From Alicyclobacillus sp. SP_1 (lineage in GTDB: Bacteria; Bacillota; Bacilli; Alicyclobacillales; Alicyclobacillaceae): 64,000 nt of DNA. A program made the position numbers and the translations under genes. The stretch covers positions 186,001 through 250,000 of the forward strand of contig NZ_JAMCCX010000028.1 in NCBI RefSeq assembly GCF_024706985.1, in the 5' to 3' direction. A model generated the notes under the pieces. It was not told the DNA's origin, searched no databases, and saw nothing but the letters and a program-made list of their open reading frames with translations. Below are positions 1 through 7,817 of the stretch, piece after piece (position 1 is the first letter of the stretch; each line of letters begins with the position of its first letter).

Positions 1-2
1 GG

Positions 3-335
3 ACGACAAGATGGATTGTCCGCAGCGAGTTGACGGCGAGTGGGGTCCGCATATTGACGGAGTGTAGGCCAGTGGAAATTGTTCCAGGAGGCCTTCGCGT
101 TCAAGGTCAAGGCGTGACAGAAGCGACTCTGATTGGCGCGGATTTAGTCGTGCTCTGCACCGGACAGCGACCACAACAGGCGGTGCTTCAGGAACTCGGA
201 GACGACCCACGCGTTCTTTGCATCGGCGGCGCGCGGGACAGCGCAGGGCTGACTGCGGCAAGGGCGATACGCGAGGGTTTTGATGCGGCTTACCGACTGG
301 GGCAGGAGACTGCTGAAGACGGACAGGCCGTTTGA
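3..335 (+). CDS. FAD/NAD-dependent oxidoreductase, C-terminal part (5' truncated by window)
   Basis: The reading frame is open from base 3, so the gene starts before the window. The visible 110 residues look like the C-terminal Rossmann part of NADH:flavin oxidoreductase / 2,4-dienoyl-CoA reductase proteins: a strand ending in ADLVVLCTGQRP (the usual ATG-xxP motif that closes the NAD domain), then VLCIGGARDSAG in place of the common IGD-A-P-R segment, then AIREGFDAAYRLG, typical of the last helix of the 2-enoate/dienoyl-CoA reductase group. That family reduces conjugated enoyl thioesters with FMN/FAD and a 4Fe-4S cluster, but the catalytic half is not visible here. It runs into the cluster of acyl-thioester enzymes that follows on the same strand, so a reductive role on a cyclic enoyl thioester is an inference. 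A different FAD oxidoreductase cannot be excluded. Confidence 0.7.
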   Translation, partial: TTRWIVRSELTASGVRILTECRPVEIVPGGLRVQGQGVTEATLIGADLVVLCTGQRPQQAVLQELGDDPRVLCIGGARDSAGLTAARAIREGFDAAYRLGQETAEDGQAV

Positions 336-435
336 CACAGTAAAAAATCAGATGTTGGGGGGGAGGTAGAAACGTGCATCGAGGTAGGCCCCGCGCACGT
401 GCCTGGTCCTCGTTTGCCTGGTTCTACCGAGGTTG

Positions 436-1218
436 ATGACGGGTGTACTCGAAGGGAAAAATGTTCTGGTGACGGGCAGCAGTCGTGGCATTGGCCGGGC
501 GTCAGCCCTTGCGATGGCGCGGGCTGGAGCAAACGTCGTCGTCCATTATCGACGAGACGGCAACGCAGCTGAAGAGACAGCGAATGAAATCCGCGGCTTG
601 GGTAAACAAGCACTGGTGTTGAAAGCGGAAATCGAGTCAGAGGACGAACTTCGTGCGATGTTTGACCGCATCAAGGACGAATTTGGGCACCTCGATGTGC
701 TCATGGCCAATGCTGCGGCCAGCGCCTTTAAGCCGATTGCCGACCTTAAGGGTTATCATTTAGACCGTACATATCGCGTCGTGTTACACAGCCTGGTGCA
801 GTGTGTGCAGTTGGCGGTACCACTGATGGCTGGCCGCCAAGGCAGGATTATCACCATGTCAAGCATGGGCAGTCGCTTCACGTTGCCGCGCTATGCTGCG
901 CTTGGCACGGCGAAAGCCGCACTGGAGTCTCTGACCCGTTACATCGCGGCAGAGTATGGTCCAGAGGGAATCACCTGCAACGCCTTGAATCCTGGCGTGG
1001 TCGCGACCGAATCCGCGAAGTTTTACGGAGCGGACCACTACGACGCTTACGAGCGAGATGTACTCGCTCACACGCCGCTAGGACGGCTTGCAGAACCGGA
1101 AGATATCGCGGATGTAGCGGTGTTTTTAGCGAGTGATGCGGCGCGTTTCATCACCGGTCAGACGATTCGCGTTGATGGCGGTTTGACGCTTACGACCGGA
1201 GGATTCGAGAGTTTCTAA
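436..1218 (+). CDS. FabL-type SDR enoyl-thioester reductase (first copy)
   Basis: A 260-residue short-chain dehydrogenase. The cofactor loop TGSSRGIGR lies at residues 13-21. The catalytic pair is the Y-x6-K form (RYAALGTAKAALE) seen in FabL-type enoyl-ACP reductases and ChcA-like enoyl-CoA reductases, not the Y-x3-K of ordinary SDRs. The C-terminal FITGQTIRVDGG block is also FabL-like. It probably reduces an enoyl thioester with NADPH. ATG at 436 is chosen over TTG at 433 because a GAGG (429-432) sits just before it; neither spacing is ideal. An acyl carrier protein follows after 33 bases, and a second FabL-type gene closes the cluster (5465-6238). Because two such genes flank ring-acid activation enzymes, I favour a dedicated pathway role over bulk fatty acid synthesis; fabL itself remains possible. 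Confidence 0.8.
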   Translation: MTGVLEGKNVLVTGSSRGIGRASALAMARAGANVVVHYRRDGNAAEETANEIRGLGKQALVLKAEIESEDELRAMFDRIKDEFGHLDVLMANAAASAFKPIADLKGYHLDRTYRVVLHSLVQCVQLAVPLMAGRQGRIITMSSMGSRFTLPRYAALGTAKAALESLTRYIAAEYGPEGITCNALNPGVVATESAKFYGADHYDAYERDVLAHTPLGRLAEPEDIADVAVFLASDAARFITGQTIRVDGGLTLTTGGFESF

Positions 1219-1251
1219 GACGACAGACACACAGCGAGGGGTGCTTTCACC

Positions 1252-1500
1252 ATGACGAGAGAAGAAATTCAGAACCGGATTGCCAAGGTCATCACCGCAC
1301 AACTTCAAATGTCCGAGGATTCCATTCAGCCGGACAGTCACTTTGTGGACGATCTCGGTGCAGACTCCCTAGACTTGACAGAGCTTGTGGTTGCGTTTGA
1401 AGATGAGTTCAATTTGGAGATTCCAGACTCGGATTTCAATCATGTGACGACCGTTCGTGGGGTTGTCGATTACCTTGAAAAGCGCATTCAGCAGTCCTGA
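1252..1500 (+). CDS. acyl carrier protein (cluster-specific)
   Basis: An 82-residue acidic protein with the phosphopantetheine attachment motif GADSLDLTELV; the modified serine is Ser39. The size and the C-terminal helix (VVDYLEKRI) are those of AcpP. It carries acyl groups as thioesters in the cytosol. A GAGGGG about 12 bases before the ATG at 1252 serves as ribosome site. It does not lie next to plsX, fabD, fabG or fabF, where the housekeeping acpP normally sits. It is between an enoyl reductase and an AMP ligase, so it probably belongs to a specialised pathway and may carry the ring acid while it is reduced. Whether it is the only ACP of the cell cannot be decided from this window. Confidence 0.93.
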   Translation: MTREEIQNRIAKVITAQLQMSEDSIQPDSHFVDDLGADSLDLTELVVAFEDEFNLEIPDSDFNHVTTVRGVVDYLEKRIQQS

Positions 1501-1559
1501 CGTGCTCGCATTTGGGTACATTCTGTCGAGCGGAGGATGAAGTAAAGGAGACGACTGCC

Positions 1560-3206
1560 ATGCATCACTTTCCCGGAATGGTGTTGACGGAGGCGCGCGC
1601 CAAGGCATATCTGGAGCAGGGGATATGGGCGAACGAGTCGTACGTGGACGTTCTCATGAAACAAGTCGCTGCCCATCCGAACGTCGAGCACCGCGATGAA
1701 AACCGCACCCTCACTTACCATGCATTGTGGCAAGAGGTGGAGAGCTTTGCCGCTTCGCTTTATCAACTCGGCGTGCGAAAGGGAGACCGTGTTGCGCTAC
1801 AACTGCCCAATTGCCTGGATTATGTTGTGGCGCTCTTTGCGACGGCGCGTCTCGGTGCTGTGTCCGTTCTGCTGCAAACCGACTTAGGGCGTGACCAACT
1901 TTTGTACAGCCTGAAAGCCTCTGGAGCGAAGGTTTGGGTGGTGACGGACAGTTTTCGCGGGGAGTCGCTTCTTGACACCGCGATGTCGGTACGCCAATCC
2001 CTGCCCGACTTGACCCACATTGTCCTACAAGGCGAGACACCAGCACCCCCGGCTGACCTTCTCCGTTTTCGCGATCTTGCCGCTAACAAAGATCGGTGCA
2101 CGGAGGCGGAGATCATCCAAAGCCAACCGGGACCGCTCGATCCGTTTGTGATGGTGTTTACCTCAGGCACGACCGGATCGCCCAAAGGGGTGGTGCAGTT
2201 GCACGCCAACTACTTGTGGTCGGCGCGTGCCTATGCTGCCATTTATGGTTACAGTCCAGGCGAAGGTACGTTGGACATGGCTCCTATTTGTCACCAGACG
2301 GGGATGCTCGCTGGTGTCATGATGCCCATTGCGACCGGCGGACGAATTCTTCTCATGGAGCGATTTTCAGCGGCTCGCGCCTTGCGCTGGATGGGGGAGG
2401 AACGGCCGACGTATCTCGTCGGCGCGCCGCCACACGTCATTCATGTGGCAAACGCTCCCGGATTGGTGGACGCAGATACGTCCTCTGTCCGCGTCTTTCT
2501 CTACGCGGGTGCGCCAGTTCCGGCTGCCGTTTTGCGCCGACTGCAGGAGCAGACCTCCATCACGGTGGGTGGTATGTTCGGCTGGTCGGAAGGATTTGTG
2601 GCCTGCTGCACGCGCATGGACGATGACATCGAGGCCATCAGCAGGACGGTTGGACAGGCGGTGCCTGGCATCGAGATCCGACTGGTTGATGAAGACGGCA
2701 AAGACGTCCTCTGTGGGCAACCGGGAGAGATGTGGGCGCGTGGACCCAATTTTAGCGCTGGGTACTATGGCAATCCGGAAGCGTCGGCTAAGCAGTGGGA
2801 CGAAGACGGATGGTTTCATTCCGGAGACGTGTTGACGATGGACGAGTCATTGCGATACCGATTCATTGGTCGAGCCGACGACATCATCAATCGTGGTGGA
2901 ACAAAAATTGACCCGAAGCTGGTCGAAGACGCACTCGCGGCACATCCGGCGATTGCGACTGCCGCCGTAATCGGCGTGCCGAATGAGACACTCGGTCAAA
3001 GCACCGTCGCGTGCATTTTGCTTGGGGACGGACAAGTGCCCCCGGACAAGGAAGAATTGCGCTCATTCTTGAGTGCAGAGGGTCTCGCTAAATTCCAGAT
3101 TCCAGACCGCTTCGAATATTTGACGGTGTTGCCGATGACTCACTCCGGAAAAATTATGAAGCGTGAATTACGCAGACACTATACCGCCCTAGAGGAGACG
3201 CACTGA
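1560..3206 (+). CDS. AMP-forming acyl-CoA/acyl-ACP ligase, cyclohexanecarboxylate-CoA ligase-like
   Basis: A 548-residue ANL-superfamily enzyme. The ATP-binding P-loop FTSGTTGSPKGV is at about residues 200-211, the A5-type motif GWFHSGDV near 416, and the C-terminal catalytic lysine motif SGKIMKREL near 528. It adenylates a carboxylic acid and transfers it to CoA or a phosphopantetheine arm. The start is ATG 1560, with AAAGGAG at 1544-1550 as ribosome site; an in-frame GTG further up lacks one. The sequence resembles aryl/alicyclic acid ligases (2,3-dihydroxybenzoate, cyclohexanecarboxylate and medium-chain types), but exact substrate cannot be read from motifs alone. Its neighbours (ACP, acyl-CoA dehydrogenase, FabL-type reductases) suggest it activates the ring acid that enters the pathway. 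Confidence 0.85.
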   Translation: MHHFPGMVLTEARAKAYLEQGIWANESYVDVLMKQVAAHPNVEHRDENRTLTYHALWQEVESFAASLYQLGVRKGDRVALQLPNCLDYVVALFATARLGAVSVLLQTDLGRDQLLYSLKASGAKVWVVTDSFRGESLLDTAMSVRQSLPDLTHIVLQGETPAPPADLLRFRDLAANKDRCTEAEIIQSQPGPLDPFVMVFTSGTTGSPKGVVQLHANYLWSARAYAAIYGYSPGEGTLDMAPICHQTGMLAGVMMPIATGGRILLMERFSAARALRWMGEERPTYLVGAPPHVIHVANAPGLVDADTSSVRVFLYAGAPVPAAVLRRLQEQTSITVGGMFGWSEGFVACCTRMDDDIEAISRTVGQAVPGIEIRLVDEDGKDVLCGQPGEMWARGPNFSAGYYGNPEASAKQWDEDGWFHSGDVLTMDESLRYRFIGRADDIINRGGTKIDPKLVEDALAAHPAIATAAVIGVPNETLGQSTVACILLGDGQVPPDKEELRSFLSAEGLAKFQIPDRFEYLTVLPMTHSGKIMKRELRRHYTALEETH

Positions 3207-3233
3207 GTGGGTGAATAGAGGAGAGCGAATAAA

Positions 3234-4385
3234 GTGAGCAAAGCAGAAGAGATGTTGCGGGTGGCGGAGCAGTTTCGCCGCACCGAGGCTGCCGATTGGG
3301 GGGCTGAGATTGAGCGTACAAGCACCATTCCGGAGGGCCTTTGGGGGCGCTTGCGGGAGTTGGGGCTCCTTTCACTGACGCAACCGGAGTGGGCTGGCGG
3401 CTTAGGTCTTGGTCTTGTCGAGTACTTTCCGATTCTAGAGGAAATCGCTCGTTGTCACGGCTCCATCCGCATGGTCGTTCACGCCTACAACAGCATTTGG
3501 CGGACGGTCGGAAATGGTCGGAAAGAGCAACAAGAAGAGTGGGTTCCGAAAGTTGCTCGCGGGGAAGCCTTGGTCGCCTTTGCTCTGACGGAGCCCGGTA
3601 ACGGAACGGGCATCGATTTGCGGACCACGGCGACCTATGAGAAGGGTCACTATATCTTGAATGGTACAAAGCACCTCATCACCTTCGCAGACCGAGCCGA
3701 TGTGATTGTGGTCATTGCGAAGACCCATGCGGAACTCGGCAGGCAAGGGCTGACAGCGTTTTTGGTTCGGAAGAATCAACCAGGCATGACGATGGAAGAC
3801 ATGCCCCACATGATGGGCGATAAAGGATGTTCCCATGCGATACTTCGCTTTGTCGACTGCAAGTTGAAGGAAGATGACGTACTCGGCGAAGTGGGTGGTG
3901 GGTTCGATCTCGCTTTGCGCGGCTTCCTCGACCAGAGCCGGGCCTGCATTGCACAAAGTGCTGTCGGCGTGGCTGCTGAGGCGCTGCATCAGACGATTTC
4001 CTTTGTGCTGCAGCGGACGACCTTTGGAAAATCATTGGCGAGTCGACAAGCGGTACAAATGCGGTTGGCCGAGATGGCTCTTCAAGTTCAGGCGGGACGA
4101 TTGTTGTGTCGTGAGGCGGCGCGCAAGTTTGATGCTGGTGAAGAGCTACAAGTCGACTCTTCGATGGCCAAGGCGTTTGCCATCCAGATGGTCGGAGATG
4201 TCACGGATGGGGCACTGTCACTGCATGGTGGAATTGGGTACTGTGTGGGGAGCCCGGTCGAGCGACTCTACCGTGACGCGCGGTCTCTCTGGTTTGAAGA
4301 AGGAACTGCAGAGATGCAGAAAATGACCATCGTCGAGAGTCTCCTCCAGACGGCGCGGCGCGCGGAGCGGAGCAATAGGCAGTGA
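3234..4385 (+). CDS. acyl-CoA dehydrogenase family protein
   Basis: A 383-residue flavoprotein of normal length for the family. Signatures are FALTEPGNGTGIDLRTTA (FAD/substrate binding, near residue 120), SRACIAQSAVGVA in the middle, LSLHGGIGYC near the end, and a C-terminal WFEEGTAEMQKM that matches the EGT-xE-Q segment after the substrate site. The family introduces or (in reverse) removes alpha-beta double bonds in acyl thioesters with FAD. GTG 3234 is preceded by GAGGAGAG. The stop overlaps the GTG of the next gene (GTGA), showing tight coupling. In this cluster it could act on a cyclohexene- or cyclohexadiene-carboxyl thioester; cyclohexanecarboxyl-CoA dehydrogenases belong to this same family. 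That substrate is inferred from context. Confidence 0.9.
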   Translation: MSKAEEMLRVAEQFRRTEAADWGAEIERTSTIPEGLWGRLRELGLLSLTQPEWAGGLGLGLVEYFPILEEIARCHGSIRMVVHAYNSIWRTVGNGRKEQQEEWVPKVARGEALVAFALTEPGNGTGIDLRTTATYEKGHYILNGTKHLITFADRADVIVVIAKTHAELGRQGLTAFLVRKNQPGMTMEDMPHMMGDKGCSHAILRFVDCKLKEDDVLGEVGGGFDLALRGFLDQSRACIAQSAVGVAAEALHQTISFVLQRTTFGKSLASRQAVQMRLAEMALQVQAGRLLCREAARKFDAGEELQVDSSMAKAFAIQMVGDVTDGALSLHGGIGYCVGSPVERLYRDARSLWFEEGTAEMQKMTIVESLLQTARRAERSNRQ

Positions 4386-5443
4386 GGGTGGAGGGGACAT
4401 TTTCGGCATGGGTCTTCCAGCGCCATCAGGGGCTCAAGGAAGTTCGCCTGGAGCGAAGGACGCTCCTCGCCCATGAGGTACGGTTGTCGGTGGATGCCTG
4501 CGGAGTGTGCGGGTCGGACCGGGCGGTCGTGCAGTCTCGCGGGCAAGATGCTCCGGTCGGGATGGTCGATCCGGTCGTTATGGGTCACGAAATCTCCGGC
4601 ACCGTGATGGAAGTGGGCGGCGAAGTGTCCCAAGTTCGAGTCGGTGAGGGAGTGGTCGTCTACCCGTTTATCTCGTGCTCCGCCTGTCGTGCCTGTCGAG
4701 CAGGGCAACCCAATCTTTGCATGCGCCAACACATCGTGGGGTACCATCGCGACGGTGGTTATGCAGAAGAGGTCGTGGTTCCTGCCGAGGTGCTTTTGGC
4801 GCGTCCACCGAATCGAAGTGCTGCGGCGTCTGCGCTACTTGTGGATGCATATGCTACGCCGCTGCACGCACTGAAATCGGTGGCAGACGTTCAAGCAGAG
4901 GAGTCTGTTTTGGTTATGGGTGGCGGGGGACTCGGTTTAGCCGCGATACAGTTGGTACCTTTGGTTGCTAACGGACCTGTCGCGCTGTGGACCCGCCGCG
5001 AGTCGATGCGAGAGATGGGGGCTCGCTTCGGAGCAGCGGCGGTCTTCATCGGCCACGCAGAAAACGTCCGAAACACGGCTCGCGAAGTGCGTCGCTGGTC
5101 CGGCGGTGGCGTGGACGTGGTACTCGATACGGAAGGCTCGGAGTCGTCTCTGTACGCGGCCTTGCAAGTGGTCCGCCCTGGAGGCAGGGTGTGTGTCGTG
5201 GGAATGTCGCCTGCGCGTGCCGTGCTCCCGCTTTCCCAGATGGTGCGCCTTGGCATCACCGTGGTTGGTAGCTACGCGTCCACGGTAGAGGAATGTGCGT
5301 TGCTGCTCGAGTGGTCGTCGGCAGGCTTGTTGGACAGTGGATTGCTGGTTGGGCGGAGCGTGCCGATGGGGCGGTTAGCGGAAGCTCTTACTGGAAATTC
5401 CCACGCCGTCGGGCGGATGGTGTTTCAGCCAGGTGGCGAATGA
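4382..5443 (+). CDS. zinc-dependent medium-chain alcohol dehydrogenase
   Basis: A 353-residue MDR protein. It has the catalytic zinc ligands (CGVCGSD and GHE), the structural zinc lobe with four cysteines (CSACRACRAGQPNLC), and a Rossmann motif VMGGGGLGLAA. It should oxidise a secondary alcohol or reduce a ketone using NAD(P). The start GTG 4382 overlaps the stop of the acyl-CoA dehydrogenase gene by four bases. The BadH/2-hydroxycyclohexanecarboxyl-CoA dehydrogenase step of alicyclic acid metabolism is usually done by an SDR, so this could handle a ring hydroxyl of a shikimate-derived intermediate; this is a guess based on neighbours. Confidence 0.88.
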   Translation: MRVEGTFSAWVFQRHQGLKEVRLERRTLLAHEVRLSVDACGVCGSDRAVVQSRGQDAPVGMVDPVVMGHEISGTVMEVGGEVSQVRVGEGVVVYPFISCSACRACRAGQPNLCMRQHIVGYHRDGGYAEEVVVPAEVLLARPPNRSAAASALLVDAYATPLHALKSVADVQAEESVLVMGGGGLGLAAIQLVPLVANGPVALWTRRESMREMGARFGAAAVFIGHAENVRNTAREVRRWSGGGVDVVLDTEGSESSLYAALQVVRPGGRVCVVGMSPARAVLPLSQMVRLGITVVGSYASTVEECALLLEWSSAGLLDSGLLVGRSVPMGRLAEALTGNSHAVGRMVFQPGGE

Positions 5444-5464
5444 GGGAATGAGGAGGCGAAGCGG

Positions 5465-6238
5465 TTGAAAAGTGGGGCATCGGGTCGTTATGACGGGAAA
5501 CGAGTTCTCGTCACAGGAAGTTCTCGCGGGATTGGTCGGCAGCTTGCACTTCGCTTTGCGGCGGAAGGTGCCGATGTGGTGATTCACTACTTTCGCAATG
5601 GGGACGCGGGGCGGTCTGTTGTGGCGGAGGTAGAAGCCATGGGACGGCAAGCGCTCTTGGTCCGTGCTAATTTGGCTGATGAGGCGAAGATTGATCATCT
5701 ATTTGACGAAGTTGCGGCCCATTTTGGCACGCTCGACGTCTTTGTACACAATGCAGCCTCTGGGCGCAATCGCAAAGCCATGGAAGTCGATGCTAAAGGA
5801 TTTGATTGGACCGTCGATGTGAATGCGCGGGCATTTTTACTCGGCACTCAGCGAGCGGTTGGCCTTATGCCATCGTCTGGCGGTGCCATTCTGGCGGTTT
5901 CTTCCTTCGGTTCTCAGCGCGTTTTCCCCTACTACACGAGTGTTGGCGCGACGAAAGCTGCGATTGAAGCACTGGTTCGATATTTTGCCGTGGAGTTAGC
6001 CTCACGTCGCATTAATGCCAACGCTATTTCAGCAGGAGCGGTGGAGACGGGTGCCTTGGAGCACTTTCCGGAAATTGAAAAGACGTGGTCGGACATTGAG
6101 AAGAAAATACCTTATCACCGCATGGTCAATGCAGACGACGTTGCGAATCTAGCCCTCTTTTTATGCTCTCAGGAGGCAGAAATGGTCCGTGGACAGACCA
6201 TCGCGTTGGATGGAGGGTTGACATTACTGGTTCCTTGA
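5465..6238 (+). CDS. FabL-type SDR enoyl-thioester reductase (second copy)
   Basis: A 257-residue SDR with the cofactor loop TGSSRGIGR near the N terminus and a Y-x6-K catalytic pair (YYTSVGATKAAIEAL), the FabL/enoyl reductase arrangement. The C-terminal MVRGQTIALDGG matches FabL. It starts at TTG 5465 with an AGGAGG about seven bases upstream. It is clearly related to the 436-1218 gene but diverged, which suggests two reductions on different double bonds rather than a recent duplication. It is the last gene of the cluster, and a strong hairpin follows at 6313-6346. Confidence 0.8.
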   Translation: MKSGASGRYDGKRVLVTGSSRGIGRQLALRFAAEGADVVIHYFRNGDAGRSVVAEVEAMGRQALLVRANLADEAKIDHLFDEVAAHFGTLDVFVHNAASGRNRKAMEVDAKGFDWTVDVNARAFLLGTQRAVGLMPSSGGAILAVSSFGSQRVFPYYTSVGATKAAIEALVRYFAVELASRRINANAISAGAVETGALEHFPEIEKTWSDIEKKIPYHRMVNADDVANLALFLCSQEAEMVRGQTIALDGGLTLLVP

Positions 6239-6312
6239 GTCGAACCGTGGTGGCTTTTCTCAGCAAAAGCCCTGAGAAGTAGGGGGGCGACGAGCGACGG
6301 TGCACAAAAAAT

Positions 6313-6352
6313 AAGGCAGGAGCGGCAAACGCCACACACCTGCCTTTCTTTT
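6313..6352. terminator. bidirectional intrinsic terminator
   Basis: The arms AAGGCAGG (6313-6320) and CCTGCCTT (6339-6346) form a stem. A T-rich TTTCTTTT follows on the plus strand, and an A-rich stretch (ACAAAAAATA) precedes it, giving a U tract on the minus strand. It lies between the convergent FabL-type gene and the DUF1292 gene, so it can end both transcripts. Confidence 0.8.
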
Positions 6353-6379
6353 GCTGCCGAGCGGAGAAAAGAACGATGG

Positions 6380-6688
6380 TCACTCCTCGTCCTCTTCCTC
6401 GTCTTCCAAATCTTCATTGTAGGCATCCACAACTTTTTGCCACTCTTCGTCCGATTCGATGTCGGCCAAGACCATCTGGTCTCCATCTTCGCCATCAATG
6501 CGGAAGATAACTCCTTCTTCGAGGTCTTCGTCCACAGGCAACAAGACGGCATAGTCTTTTCCATCCACAGTTAAGACTTCACCGAGAATGAAATTATGTT
6601 CTGTCCCGTCTTCGTCTTCGAGGACAATGACCTCGTCATCCATTTCGTGCTCGTCAAGTTCGAGTTCGTGATTGTGTTCGTCTGCCAT
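6380..6688 (-). CDS. DUF1292 family protein (YrzB-like)
   Basis: A 102-residue, extremely acidic protein. It has the DUF1292 pattern: an acidic lead, IVLEDEDGTEHNFILGEVLT, then a short beta-rich segment (DYAVLLPVDEDLEEGVIFRI), then an acidic tail. Function is unknown in the family. Start ATG 6688 is chosen because an AGGA lies five bases before it; two upstream in-frame codons lack spacing. It follows the YlbF-family gene on the same strand, so it is probably the last gene of a three-gene operon. Confidence 0.85.
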   Translation of the reverse strand: MADEHNHELELDEHEMDDEVIVLEDEDGTEHNFILGEVLTVDGKDYAVLLPVDEDLEEGVIFRIDGEDGDQMVLADIESDEEWQKVVDAYNEDLEDEEEDEE

Positions 6689-6754
6689 TCTCATCCTACT
6701 TTCTGCCCGCAGGCTTATCGACTGGTGTAGCATATCATTCTCAACCGGAACTGG

Positions 6755-7156
6755 TCAACGCGAGGCACGGTCCAGCGGCTCAAGGTTTCCGTCTGCAGGC
6801 TTCTCCACAAGTGGTTGAGATAGACGCTCGGCAATCTCTGTGAAGAGTTGATCGACGTTTTTTTGTGCGTCTTGCATGGCCTGCGCCTCCGGATATTGCG
6901 CCAATGCTTCCGACAGTTGCTCTAATTTCTTAAGAAGTCCTGATGTGTGTATGGCTGGTACGCCGCGTGCTTGCATATCCATGACTTCGTCTGCCAAGTC
7001 TTTGGTCTGGCGAAGCAAAGCGCGCGCGTGTGGGTTGTTCTGAAGCGCGTCTGCAGCTTGCTGATACTGTCGAACTGCACTTGAATCCAAGACAGCATCC
7101 GCCAAATCTTCAGCTTTGGACAACAGTTCATTGATGTCTAACGGTTTGCTTGTCAA
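6755..7156 (-). CDS. YlbF/YmcA family regulator (DUF964)
   Basis: A 133-residue, almost fully helical protein with the YlbF/YmcA layout: an N-terminal helix (LLSKAEDLADAVLDS), a segment YQQAADALQNNPHARALL with the conserved NP-AR, a second helix pair and a Gln/Glu-rich tail. In Bacillus, YlbF, YmcA and YaaT form a complex that affects competence, biofilm formation, sporulation and RNase Y action. Which paralogue this is cannot be told. The start is TTG 7156 with AGGGGA six bases upstream, located over the end of the preceding membrane-protein gene, so translation is likely coupled. Confidence 0.8.
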   Translation of the reverse strand: MTSKPLDINELLSKAEDLADAVLDSSAVRQYQQAADALQNNPHARALLRQTKDLADEVMDMQARGVPAIHTSGLLKKLEQLSEALAQYPEAQAMQDAQKNVDQLFTEIAERLSQPLVEKPADGNLEPLDRASR

Positions 7157-7160
7157 TCCT

Positions 7161-7376
7161 CTATTCCCCTACAGAGACGTGATGGTCGTGCAACGCATTG
7201 TACTTACGAAAAGGATTGGTCGGGCGATTTTCTACGACGTCCGCAACAACGCCGAGGACAATAGCCAAGACGACAGCAGCAGCCAGCAGAAGGTAGGAAT
7301 GCGAAAACAGCCCCGCCAATACCACTGCAAACATGCAGATAAACAAGGTGTACCGCAAAGAACGAGTCCGTTGCAT
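7161..7376 (-). CDS. small two-helix membrane protein, unknown
   Basis: A 71-residue protein with two strong hydrophobic segments (about residues 9-25 and 28-48), then a short polar tail. No recognised family. ATG 7376 has AAAGGAG eight bases before it. The stop lies directly before the YlbF-family start, and a good sigma-A promoter lies upstream, so it is the first gene of the operon. It may be an anchor or unrelated passenger; nothing more can be said. Confidence 0.7.
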   Translation of the reverse strand: MQRTRSLRYTLFICMFAVVLAGLFSHSYLLLAAAVVLAIVLGVVADVVENRPTNPFRKYNALHDHHVSVGE

Positions 7377-7415
7377 GGAAAGGTCTCCTTTGTAAATTAA
7401 GCTCTGCTCGCCTAC

Positions 7416-7445
7416 ATTATACGGCTCCAGCGGACAACTCCACAA
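7416..7445 (-). promoter_or_regulatory. sigma-A-type promoter of the membrane protein - ylbF - DUF1292 operon
   Basis: On the minus strand, a perfect -10 TATAAT (7416-7421) is preceded by 18 bases and TTGTGG (7440-7445). It sits about 40 bases upstream of the ATG at 7376. Confidence 0.6.
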
Positions 7446-7475
7446 CCAAGCAAATTCGTATCCACGTAACGACAA

Positions 7476-7504
7476 AGAGCGAGGCCGATGGAGGAACTCG
7501 CTCT
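7476..7504 (-). terminator. hairpin after the DUF3055 gene
   Basis: Perfect 8-bp arms AGAGCGAG (7476-7483) and CTCGCTCT (7497-7504) with a 13-base loop, 13 bases past the DUF3055 stop. Read on the minus strand the U tract is short (TTTGT), so it is a plausible but weak intrinsic terminator. Confidence 0.5.
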
Positions 7505-7516
7505 GTACTGCTGAAA

Positions 7517-7792
7517 CTAAGACGACAGTTGGGAAGATAAAAATGCGGCAAGAGACACCGCGGACTCCTCATCGTCTAAGTCAAACTGTTGTTTGATGAG
7601 GTCGACGTCTTCCGCTTCCGCAGCATCGAGAATCGCGCAGCGTCTCGACTGTAGACACGTGACTAACTTTTTTCCATAAAAATGACTTGTTGACGTGATG
7701 ACAAAATCCAAACGCTCCGTTGTCCCAAGAAATCCAACGAAGCGCGATTCGGTCGCTTCCGTCTCTTCATAAAGCAGCGCATCTTCGTGCAC
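7517..7792 (-). CDS. DUF3055 family protein
   Basis: A 91-residue protein matching the DUF3055 pattern: LLYEETEATESRFVGFLG near the N terminus, LDFVITSTSHFYGKKLVTCL in the middle (family form: F/Y-GK-LV-LQS-R-AI), and an acidic C-terminal helix. Function unknown. The frame is open much further upstream, but homology starts here; GTG 7792 has GAGAGGA nine bases before it. It lies 25 bases after the IDEAL-domain gene on the same strand and is probably co-transcribed. Confidence 0.75.
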   Translation of the reverse strand: MHEDALLYEETEATESRFVGFLGTTERLDFVITSTSHFYGKKLVTCLQSRRCAILDAAEAEDVDLIKQQFDLDDEESAVSLAAFLSSQLSS

Positions 7793-7817
7793 AGAATTCC
7801 GTCCTCTCTCGCACAAC

